Origin: Scylla paramamosain
Lineage: Eukaryota > Arthropoda > Malacostraca > Decapoda > Portunidae
Length of the DNA stretch: 64,000 bases
NCBI RefSeq assembly: GCF_035594125.1
Contig: NC_087178.1
Coordinates: forward strand, 10,630,508 to 10,694,507
Direction: 5' to 3'
Of this stretch, positions 51,606-63,700 are shown piece after piece. The translations under genes were made by a program, and so were the position numbers. A model generated the notes under the pieces. That model worked only from the letters and a program-made list of their open reading frames with translations, had not been told where the DNA came from and ran no database searches. Positions within the stretch are counted from its first letter, which is position 1, and each line of letters begins with the position of its first letter.

Positions 51606-54600
51606 CAAAAACACTAAAAGGCATGTTCTTCGTAAAAGTTGGTTTTATTCCCATGTAATGTGATTGCTCTGCTTTTTAGTGCTTTATTGCCTAAGACGCT
51701 CAAAAACACTCAGAGACACATTTCTGGTAATGTCATTTTTTTCCCATATAAAGCTAGTTTCGCATGGAATTTGGGATTCTGGTAACTAAGAATGTAAAAA
51801 AACACTCAAAATACACGCATTCAGTAAGGTTTCTCTGTTTCTTGATTATGAATGTTATTCATGAGTTTCAGCATTTTGGTATCTTGGAAACTTCTCCACA
51901 CATACGAGTTTTTGCGTTTTTTGCCTTGTGATTCTGGTGAAGCTATAAAACACTCATTATACACGTTTTTCGTTATGTCCTTTTTTTTTTCTAATATACA
52001 GTGCTTTCCATCCATTTTTGTGTTTTTTTTTTATGTAACAAGATCAAAAACACTCAAAATATTCTTTTCTGGTAATATTATTCTATTTTTTCATATTGGT
52101 TGGTTTGCATCCGTTTTAGCGTGTTTCTACGTAAATCTTTTAAAAGACATGTTTTCAGTAATTTTGTTTTGGATTTCGATATAGAGTGACTTTCATATTA
52201 TCTATCGTTTTGGTGCCTAACATGCGAAAAAACACTCAAAAGACAGGTTTCTTGTAAATTCGTTAAATTTTCCCAAATAGGTGGCTTTGCATACACTTTA
52301 TGGTTTGGTACATAACTCCGAAAAAAGGTAAAATTATCTTTTTCGATAATGTTCTTTTTTCCACAATTTCCCTGAATTTTGGCAGGATTTTGGCATCTTG
52401 GTACCTATGAACATCAATAACAAAAAAATAAAAATGCTATTTTTTTTCCATATAAAGAGTGTCATTTGTAGGTTTTAACGTTTTGGTACTTAGGAACTTA
52501 AAAACATTCATAGTACACATTTCTCGTAATGTCCTTTCGTTTCCCAAATATAGGGATCTTTCCATGTATTTAAGTGTATTTATAGGTAACATGATAAATA
52601 ACACTCAAAAACACTTGTTTTAAGGTAATGTTATTCTGCTTCTCCATAAAGAAGTGTTTTGCATGCGCTTTAGCGATTTGTTATGTAAGGAGCTGAAAAA
52701 CACTTCAAGGCAAGTTTTTGGTAAAAGTTGGTTTTATTCCAATGTAATATGATTGCCCTGCTTTTTAGTGCTTTATTGCCTAACACGCTCAAAAACACTC
52801 AAAAGACACTTCTGGTAATGTCAGTTTTTTTTCACACATGAAGCTAGTTTTGCATGCTATTTGGGGTTTTGCTAACTAAGAATGTGAAAAAAAAACTCAA
52901 AATACACGCATTTGGTAATGTTGTTCTGTTTCTCAATTAAGATTGTTATTCATGAGTTTCAGCATTTTGGTATCTAAGAAACTTCTTTATATACACGAGT
53001 TTTTGCGTTTTTTGCCTTGTGGTTCTTGTGAACCACAGGTTCTTTTGCCGGAAAATAATAAGACACTCATTATACACGTTTCTCGTAATGTCCTTTTCTT
53101 TCCCAATAGGGAGTGCTTTGGATCCATTTTCGCGTTTTTTGTAGGTAACAAGCTCAAAAACATTCAAAATATACCTTTTTGGTAATGTTATTCTATTTCT
53201 TCATATTGGTTGGTTTGCATCCGTTTTAGCGTTTTTCTACGTAAAACAACGAAAAGACACGTTTTCAGTCATTTTGTTTTCGATTCCCAAAGAATATTAC
53301 CAGAATTTTGGCATCTTACATAGTACCTATGAAGATGAATAAAAAATAAAAAAATATTTTGTTTTATTTCTTTTTTCTCTATAAACAGTGTTATTTGTGA
53401 GTTTTAGCTTTTTTGGTACTTAAGGAGCTTAAAAACACTCATAATAGACGTTTCTCGTAATGTCCTTTCGTTTCCCAAACATAAGGTTCTTTGCAAGTAT
53501 TTAAGCGTTTTTATAAATAACATGATCAAAAACCCTCAAAATACATGTTTTTGGTAATGTTTCTCCATAAAGGTTGTTTTCCATGCGTTTTAGCGTTTTG
53601 GTATGTAATGAGTTAAAAAAAACACTTAAAGGCAAGTTCTTCGTAAAAGTTGGTTTTATTCCCATGTAATGTGATTGTTCTGCTTTTTAGTGGTTTGTTG
53701 CACATCACGCTCAAAAACACTCAAAACACACTTTTCTGGTAATATCATTTTTTTTCCCACATAAAGCTAGTTTTGCATGTAATTTGGGATTTTCGTAACT
53801 AAGAATGTGAAAAACACTCAAAATACACACATTTGGTAAGGTATTCCTGTCTTTCAATTAAAAGTGTTATTCATGCATTTCAGCGTTTTGGTATGTAAGA
53901 AACTTCTCTATATACACGAGTTTTTGCGTTTTTTGCCTTGTGGTTCCTGTGAAATTATACAAGTTTCTCGTAATGTTCTTTTGTTTCCCAATATAGAGTG
54001 CTTTCCATCCATTTTCGCATTTTTTGTAGGTAACAAGCTGAAAAACTCCCAGAAAATATTTTTTTGGTAATGTAATTCTATTTCTTCATATTGGTTGGTT
54101 TGCATCCGTTTGAGCGTTTTTCTTCGTAAATCACTGAAAAGACACGTTTTCAGTAATATTGTTGAAATTGCTGAAAAACACTCAAAAGACAGATTTCTGG
54201 TAAATTCATGTAATTTCCCCATAAAGGTGGCTTTGCATGCACTTCTGGGTTTGGTACATAATTCCTGAAAAAAAGTTAAATTTTTTTTATAATGTTTTTT
54301 TTTACCTTTTTTTTGCCTGTAGATGAATAAAAAAAATCTATTTTTTTTAGTTATTTATTTTTTCTCTATTTGTGGGTTTTAGTTTTTTGGTACTTAAGGA
54401 ACTTAAAAATAATCATAATACACGATTTTCGTAATGTCCTTTCGTTTCACAGACATAGGGTTCTTTGCATGTATTTAAGCGTTTTTATAGGTAACATGAT
54501 CAAAAACACTCAAAATACATGTTTTGGTAATGTTATTCTGTTTCTCCATAAAGGGTGTTTTGCATGCGTTTTAGCGTTTTAGTATGTAAGGAGTTAAAAA

Positions 54601-57600
54601 CACTTAAAGACAAGTTCTTCGTAAAAGTTGGTTTTATTCCTATTTAATGTGATTATTCTGCTTTTTAGTGCTTTGTTACATATCACGCTCAAAAACACTC
54701 AAAAGACACTTTTCAGATAATGTCATTTTTTTTCCCACATAAAGCTAGTTTCACATGTAATTTGGGATTTTCGTAACTAAGAATGTGAAAACCACTCAAA
54801 ATACACACATTTGGTAAGGTAGTTCTGTTTCTCAATTAAAAGTGTTATTCATGAGTTTTAGCGTTTTGGTATATAAGAAACTTCTCTATATACATGAGTT
54901 TTTGCGTTTTTTGTCTTGTGGTTCTTGTGAAACTATAAAACAATGATTATACACGTTTCTCTAAATGTCCTTTTGCTTCCCAATATAGAGTGCTTTCCAT
55001 CCATTTGCGCGTTTTTTGTAGGTAAAAAGCTCAAAAACACTTTTTCGTAATGTTATTCTATTTCTTCATATTTGTTGGTTTGCATCCGTTTTAGCGTTTT
55101 TCTACATAAAACACTGAAAAGAGACGTCTTCAGTAATTTTGTTTTGGAATCACATATTGACTGACTTCCATATTATTTATCGTTTTGGTTTCTAACATGC
55201 TGAAAAACACTGAAAAGACAGGTTTCTGGTAAAGTCGTTTAACTTCCTTATATAGTGGCATGCACTTTAGAGTTTGGTACAAAAAAATCCGAAAAAGAGC
55301 TATAATTAACTTTTTTTGATAATGTTCTTTTTTCCAGATAAATTCCCTGAATTTTGGCAGAATATTGGCATTTTGGTACCTATGAAAATCAATATAAAAA
55401 AAAGCTATTTTTATTTATTTATTTATTTTTTCTCTATAAAGAGTGTTATTTGTGGGTTTTAACGTTTTGGTCCTTAAGGAACTTAAAAACGGTCCTAATA
55501 CACGTTTCTCGTAATGTCCTTTCGTTTCCCAAACATAGGGTTCTTTGCATGTATTTAAGCGTTTTTGTAGGTAACATGATCAAAAACATTTAAAACACAT
55601 GTTTTTAGTAATGTTATTCTGCATCTCCATAAAGGAGTTTTTTGCATGCGTTTTAGCGTTTTGGTTTGTAAGGAGGTCAAAAACACTTCAAGGCAAGTTC
55701 TTGGTAAAAGTTGATTTTATTCCCATGTAATGTGATTGCCCTGTTTTTTTTTGTGATTTATTGTCTAACACGCTCAAAAACACTCAAAAACACTTCTAGT
55801 AATGTCATTTTTTTTCCAACATAGTTTCACGTCCTCTTTGGGGTTTTTCTAACTATGAATGTGAAAAACTCTCAAAATACACGCATTTGGTAAGGTTGTT
55901 CTGTTTCTCAATTAATATTGTTATTCAAGAGTTGAAGCATTTTGGTATCTAAGAAACTTCTTTATATACACGAGTTTTTGCGTTTTTTGCCTTGTGGTTC
56001 TTGTGAACTACAATTTCTTTTTCTCAAAAATAATAAAACACTCATTATACACGTTTCTCGTAATGTCCTTTTGTTTCCCAATAGGGAGTGCTTTGCATCC
56101 ATTTTCGCGTTTTTTGTAGGTAACAAGGTCAAAAACACTCAAAATGTACCTTTTTGGTAATGTTATTTTATTTCTTCCTATTGGTTGGTTTGCATCCGTT
56201 TTAGCGTTTTCTACGTAAAACACCGAAAAGACACGTTTTCAGTAATTTTGTTTTAGATTCCCATATAGAGTGACTTGCATGTTATTTACCGTTATGGTGC
56301 CTAACAAGTTGAAAAACACTCATAACACAGTTTTCTGGCAAAGACGTTTAATTTCCCCATATAGGTGGCTTTGCATGCACTTTAGGGTTTGGTACATAAC
56401 AGTACGAAAAAAAAAGCTAAAATTAACTTTTTTGATCATTGACTCATAATTTCCTGAATTTTGCCCAAATTTTGGCATCTCGGTACCTGTGAAGATGAAA
56501 AAGAAAGAAAAAAATATTGTATTTTTTTATGTATTTTATTTTTTTTCTCAATAAAGAGTGTTATTTGTGGCTTTTAGCTTTTTGATAAATAATGATCTTA
56601 AAAACACTCGTAATACACGTTTCTCGCAATGTCCTTTAATTTCCTAAAAATAGGGTTCTTTGCATGTATTTGAGCGTTTTTATTGGTAACATGATCAAAA
56701 ACACTCAAAATATATGTTTTTGGTAATGCTATTCTCTTTCTCCATAAAGTGTGTTTTGCATGCGTTTCAGCGTTTTTGGTATATAAGGAGCTCAAAACAC
56801 TTAAAGGCAAGTTCTTGGTAAAAATTGATTTTATTGCCATGTAAAGTGATTCCCCTGCTTTTTAGTGCTTTATTGCCTATCAAGCTCAAAAACACTCAAA
56901 AGACACTATTCTGGTAATGTCATTTTTTTCCCACATAAAGCTGGTTTCGCATGGAATTTGGGATTTTGGTAACTACGAATAAGAAAAGCACTCAAAATAC
57001 ACGCATTTAGTAAAGTTGTTATGTTTCTCAATTAAGAGTGTTATTCAGGATTTTCAGCATTCTGGTATCTAGGAAACTTCTCCATATACACGAGTTTTTG
57101 CTTTTTTTGCCTTGTGGTTCTTATAAACTATAAAACATTCATTATACACTTTTCTCGCAATGTCCCTTTGTTTTCCAATATAGAGTGCTTTGTATCAATT
57201 TTCGCGTTTTTTTTTCTTTAGGTAACAACCTCTAAAACACTCAAAATATTCCTTTTTGGTAATGTTTTTCTACTTCTTGATATTGGTTGGTTTCCATCCG
57301 TTTTAGCGTTTTTCTACGTAAAACACTGAGAAGACACGTTTCCAGTAATTTTGTTTTGGTTTGCCATATAGAGTGAGTTCCATATTATTTATCGTTTTGG
57401 TGCCTAACATGCTGAAAAACACTCAAAACACAGATTTCTGGTAAGGTCGTTTAATTTCCTCATATGGGAGGCTTTGAGTGCACTTTAGTGTTTGGTACAT
57501 AACAGTCCGAAAAAAAGCTAATATCAACTTTTTTTTTTATAATATTCTCTTATCATATAATTGCCCTAATTTTTCCCGGAATTTTGGCATCTCGGTACCT

Positions 57601-60257
57601 ATGAAGGTGAATAACAAAAAAAGAAAAGAAAAACCTTTCATTTATTTTTTTTTATTTTTTTATTTTTTTCTAAATAACGAATGTTATTTGTGGGTTTTAG
57701 CTTTTTGGTAATTAAGGAACTTAAAAACACTCATAATACACGTTTCTCGTAATGTCCTTACGTTTCCCAAACATAAGGTTCTTTGCATGTATTTAAGCGT
57801 TTTTATAGATAACATTATCAAAAACACTCAAAATACATCTTTTTGGTAATGTTATTCTGGTTCTCCATAAAGTTTGTTTTGCATGCGTTTTAGCGGTTTA
57901 GTATATAAAGAGCTCAAAAACACTTAAAGGCAAATTCTTGATAAAAATTGGTTTTATTGAAATGTAATGTGATTGCCCTGCTTTTTAGTGCTTTATTGCC
58001 TATCAGGCTCAAAAACACTGAAAAGACATTTTTCTTGTAATGTCATTTTTTTCTCACATAAAGCTGGTTTCGCATGCAATTTTGGGTTTTGGTAACTAAG
58101 AATATGAAAAGCTCTCAAAATGCACGCATTTAGTAAGGTTGTTCTGTTTCTCAATTAGGAATGTTATTCATGAGTTTAAGCATTTTGGTATCTAAGAAAC
58201 TTCTCCATATCCATAAGTTTTTGCGTTTTTTGCTTTTTGGTTCTTTTGAACTATAAAACACTTATTATATACTTTTCTTGCAATGTCCTTTTATTTCCTA
58301 ATATAGAGTGCTTTGCATCAATTTTCTGTGTTTTTTGTAGGTAATAAGCTCAAAAACACTCAAAATATAACTTTTTGGTAATGTTTTTTTTTTTTATTGG
58401 TTAGTTTGCATCCGTTTTAGCGTTTTTCTACGTAAAACACTGAGAAGACACGTTTTCAGTATTTTTTTTTCCCATATAAAAGTGATTCCCATATAAAGTG
58501 AGTTATTTATTTATCGTTTTGGTGCCTAAAATTCTGAAAAACACTCAAAAGACAGATTTCTTTTAAGGTCGTTTAATTTCCTCATATAGGAGGCTTTGCA
58601 TGCACTTTAGGGTTTGGTACATAACAGTTCGAAAAAAAAAAGCTGAAATTAACTTTTTTGATAATATTCTTTTATCACATAATTGCCCTGAATTTTCCCA
58701 GAATTTTAGCATCTCGGTACGTATGAAAATGAATTACAAAAAAAAAAAAATAAAATCCTATTTATTCTATTTATTTTTATTTTTTTTATTTTCTAAATAA
58801 AGAGTGTTATTTGTGGGTTTTAGCTTTTTGGTACTTAAGGAACTTAAAAAAACACTCATTATACACGTTTCTTGTAATGTTCTTTTACTTCCCAAACATA
58901 ATGTTCTTTGCATGTACTTTAGCGTTTTTATAGATAACATGATCAAAAACACTGAAAATACATGTTTTTGGTAATGTTATTCTGTTTCTCCATAAAGTTT
59001 GTTTTGCATGCGTTTTAGCGGTTTGGTATATAAAGGGTTAAAAAACACTTAAAGGCAAATTCTTCGTAAAAGTTGGTTTTATTCCCATGTAATGTGATCG
59101 TTCTGCTTTTTAGTGCTTTGTTGCATATCACGCTGAAAAACACTCAAAAGACACTTTTCTGGTAATGTCATTTTTTTTTTTTTCCAAATGATGGTAGTTT
59201 CGCATGTAATTTGGCATTTTCGTAACTAAGAATGTGAAAAACACTCAAAATACTCAATTTGGTAAGGTAGTTCTATTTATCGATTAAAAGTGTTATTCAT
59301 GAATTTATTCATTTTGGTATGTAAGAAATTTCTCTATATACACGAGTTTTTGCGTTTATTGCCTTGTGATTCTTTTAAAACTATATAATACTCATTATAC
59401 ACGTCCTTTTTATACATGTCCTTTTGTTTCCTAATATAGAGTGCTTTACATCGATTTTTTGCATTTTTTGTAGGTAACAAGCTCAAAAACACTCAAAATA
59501 TATATTTTTGGTAATGTTATTCTATTTCTTCATATAGGATGGTTTGTATCTGCTTTAGCGTTTTTCTACGTAAGACACTGAAAAGACACATTTTCAGTAA
59601 TTTTCTTTTGGATTCACATATTGACTGATTTCCATATTATTTATCGTTTTGGTGCCTAACATGCTGAAAAAACACTGAAAAGACAGGTTTCTGGTAAAGT
59701 CGTTTAAATTCCTTATATAGGTGGCTTTGCATGCATTTTAGTGTTTGGTACATAACAATCCGAAAAAAAAGCTATAATTAACTTCTATGATAATATTCTT
59801 TTTTCCACATAAATTCCGTGAATTTTGGCAGAATTTTAGCATCTCGGTACCTATGAAGATGAATAACCCCTAAAAAAAAAAATCCCATTTTTTTTATTTA
59901 TTTATTTTTCTAAAGAGTGTTATTTGTGGGTTTTAGCTTTTTGGTACTGAAGGAAATTAAAAATCACTCATAATACACGTTTCTCGTAATGTTCTTTTGT
60001 TTCCCAAAAATAAGGTTCTTTACATGTATTTAAGCGTTTTTATACATAACATGATCAAAAACACTCAAAATACATGTATTTTGTAATGTTATTCTGTTTC
60101 TCCATAAAATGTATTTTACATGCGTTTTAGCGTTTTGGTACGTAAGGAGCTCAAAAACACTTAAAGGTAAGTTCTTGGTAAAATTTATTCCCATGTAATG
60201 TGATTGCCCTGGCATTTAGGGCTTTATTGCGTAACACGCTCACAAACACTTAAAAGA
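51606..60257 (-). repeat. Reverse satellite block
   Basis: About eight HORs (m1 near 51785, 52875, 53795, 54775, 55850, 56970, 58090 and 59220). Near 53285 m8 is fused to m6. A shortened m8 lies near 54160. The m6 monomer near 54290-54330 is unusually degraded. The part from 58.8 to 60.26 kb matches 19.1-20.28 kb. No gene is seen. Confidence 0.83.
53018..53037. repeat. 8 bp stem, 4 base loop hairpin in m11
   Basis: TGTGGTTC at 53018-53025 and GAACCACA at 53030-53037 are perfect complements around TTGT. They arose by insertion into an otherwise normal m11. Confidence 0.8.
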
Positions 60258-60713
60258 CATGCAAAGCTTCCCATATGAGGAAATTAAAGACCTTACAAGA
60301 AATATGTCTTTTCAGTGTTTTTCAGCATATTAGGCACCAAAACGATAAATAATAAGGAACTCACTCTATGTGGGAATCCAAAAGAAAATTACTGAAAACG
60401 TGTCTTCTCAGTGTTTTACGTAGAAAAACGCTAAAACTGATACAAACCAATCAATATCAAGAAGCAGAATAACATTACCAAAAATGTATATTTTGAGTGT
60501 TTTTGTGCTTGTTTCCTACAAAAAAAAAAAAGCGAAAATTGATACAAAGCACTCTATATTGGGAAAGAAAGGGACATTGCGAGAAAAGTGTATAAGGAAT
60601 GTTTTATAGTTCAAAAAAACCACAAGGCAAAAAACGCAAAAACTCGTGTATATGCTGAAACTCATGAATAACACTCTTAATTGAGAAACAGAGCAACCTT
60701 ACTAAATGCGTGT
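60258..60713 (+). repeat. Inverted satellite cassette, 456 bp (pair B, right)
   Basis: Forward cassette with the shared breakpoints and the short m11 form (GTGTATATGCTGAAACTC). It pairs with 37245-37698. Confidence 0.85.
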
Positions 60714-63700
60714 CAAAAACACTAAAAAGGCAAGTTCTTCGTAAAAGTTGGTTTTATTCCCATGTAATGTGATTGCAATGCTTTTTAGTGCTTTATTGCC
60801 TAACACGCTCAAAAACACTCAGACACTTTTCTGATAATGTCATTTTTTTCCTACATAAAGCTAGTTTCGCATGGAATTAGGGGTTTTGGTAACTAAGAAT
60901 GTAAAAAGAACACTCAAAATACACGCATTTAGTAAGGCTGTTCTGTTTCTTGATTAAGAGTGTTATTCATGAGTTTCAGTATTTTGGTATCTTAGAAACT
61001 TCTCCATATAGTCGAGTTTTTGCGTTTTTTGCCTTGTGATTCTGGTAAACTATAAAACACTCATTATACACGTTCCTCGTTATGTCCTTTTTTTTTACTT
61101 ATATAGAGTGCTTTGCATATATTTTATGTAACAAGCTCAAGAACACACAAAATATATTTTTTGGTAATGTTATTCTATTTCTTCATATTGGTTGGTTTGC
61201 ATCTGTTTTAGAGCTTTTCTACGTAAATCTTTTCAAAGACACGTTTCCAGTAATATTGCTTTTTATTTCCATATAGAGTGACTTTCATATTATTTATCGT
61301 TTTTGGTGCCTAACATATTTTTTGGTGCCTTTTGCCTCCCAATATAGAGTGCTTTCCATCCATTTTCGCGTTTTTTGTAGGTAACAATATCAAAAACACT
61401 CAAAATATACCTTTTTGGTAATGTTATTCTATTTCTTCATTTTGGTTGGTTTGCATCCGTTTTATCGTTTTCTACGTTAAACACCGAAAAGACACGTTTT
61501 CAGTAATTTATTTTTGGATTCCCATATAGATTGACTTACTTGGTTTTTATCGTGTTGGTTCCTAACATGCTGAAAAACCCTCATAAGTCAGTTTTTTGGC
61601 AAAGACGTTCAATTTCCCCATATAGGTGGCTTCCCATGCACTTTAGGGGTTTGGTACATAAGAGTCCGAAAAAAAAGCTAAATGTAACTTTTTTGATAAT
61701 GTTCTTATTTTATATAATTTTCTGAACTTTGCCCGAGTTTTGGCACCTCCTTACCTGTGAAGATAAATAAGAATAAAAAAAAAAAATATCGTATTTTTTT
61801 TATTTATTTATTTATTTTTTTCTCAATAAAGAGTGTAATTTGTGGCTTTTAGCTTTTTTCGTACTTAATGAACTCATAATAAACGTTTCTCGTAATGTCC
61901 TTTCGTTTCCAAAAAACAGGGTTCTTTGCATGTATTTAAGCGTTTTTATTGGTAACATGATCAAAAACACTCAAAATACATGTTTTTGGTAATGTTATTC
62001 TGTTTAACCATAAAGTGTATTTTGCATGCATTTTAGTGTTTTGGTATATAAGGAGCTCAAATACACTTAAAGGCAAGTTCTTGTTAAAAATTGGTTTTAT
62101 TTCAATGTATAATATGATTGCCCTGTTTTTTAGTGCTTTATTGCCTAACACGCTTAAAAACACTCAAAAGACATTTTTCTGGTAATGTCATTTTTTTCCA
62201 ACATAAAGCTGGTTTCGCATGCAATTTGGGGTTTTGGTTACAAAGGATGTGAAAAGCACTCAAAATACACGCATTTAGTAAGATTGTTCTGTTTCTCAAT
62301 TAAAAGTGTTTCAGCATTTTGGAATGTAAGAAACTTCTCTATATACACGAGTTTTTGCGTTTTTTGCCTTGTAGTTCTTGTGAAACTATAAAACACTCAT
62401 TATACACGTTTCTTGTAATGTCCTTTTGCTTCCCAATATAGAGAGCTTTCCATCTATTTTCGCGTTTTTTGTAACTAACAATTTCAAAAACACTCAAAAT
62501 ATACATTTTTGGAAATGTTATTTTATTCCTTCATATTGGTTGGTTTGCATCCGTTTTAGCATTTTTCTACGTAAAACACCAAAAATACACGTTTTTAATA
62601 ATATTGTTTTGGATTCCCATATAGATTGACTTCCATGTTATTTATCGTGTTGGTTCCTAAGATGCAGAAAAACACTCATAAGACCGTTTTCTTACAAAGA
62701 CGTTTAATTTCCCCATATAGGTGGCTTTGCATGCACTTTAGGGGTTTGGTACATAATAGTCCGAAAAAAAAACTAAACTTAACTTTTTTGATAATGTTCT
62801 TATTTCACATAATTTCCTGAAATTTGCCTGAATTTTGGCATCTCGGTACCTGTGAAGATGAATAAGAAAGAAAAAAAATATTGTATTCTTGTATTTTTTA
62901 TTTATTGTTTCTCAATAAAGAGTGTTATTTGTAGCTTTTAGCTTTTTGGTAATTAATGAACTTAAAAACACTCATAATACACGTTTCTCGTAATCTCCTT
63001 TCGTTTCCCAAAAACAGTGTTCTTTGCATGTATTTCAACATTTTCATTGGTAACATGATCAAAAACACTCAAAATATATGTTTTTGGTAATATTATTCTG
63101 TTATAAAGAGTGTTTTGCATGCGTTTTAGTGTTTTGGTATATAAGGAGCTCAAAAACACTTAATGGCAAGTTCTTGGTAAAAATTCGTGTTACTCCAATG
63201 TAATGTGATTGCCTTCCTTTTTAGTGCTTTATTGTCTATCACGCTCAAAAACACTCAAAAGACACTTTTCTGGTAATGTCATTTTTTTTCCCCACAAATC
63301 TATTTTTGCATGCAATTTGGGGTTTTGGTAACTAAGAATGTGAAAAGCACTCAAAATACACGCATTTATTAAGGTTGTTCTGTTTCTCAATTAGGAGTGT
63401 TATACATGAGTTTCAGCATTTTTGTATCTAGGAAACCTCTCCATATACACCAGATTTTGCGTTTTTTGCCCTGTGGTTCTTTTGAACTATAAAACACTCT
63501 TTATACACTTTTCTTGCAATGTCCTTTTGTTTACCAATTTAGAGTGCTTTGCATCAATTTTCGCGTTTTTTGTAGGTAATAAGCTCAAAAACACTCAAAA
63601 TCTACCTTTTTAGTAACGTTTTTCTATTTCTTTATATCGGTTGCTTTGCATTCGTTTTAGCGTTTTTCTACGTATAACACTGAGAAGACACGTTTTCAGT

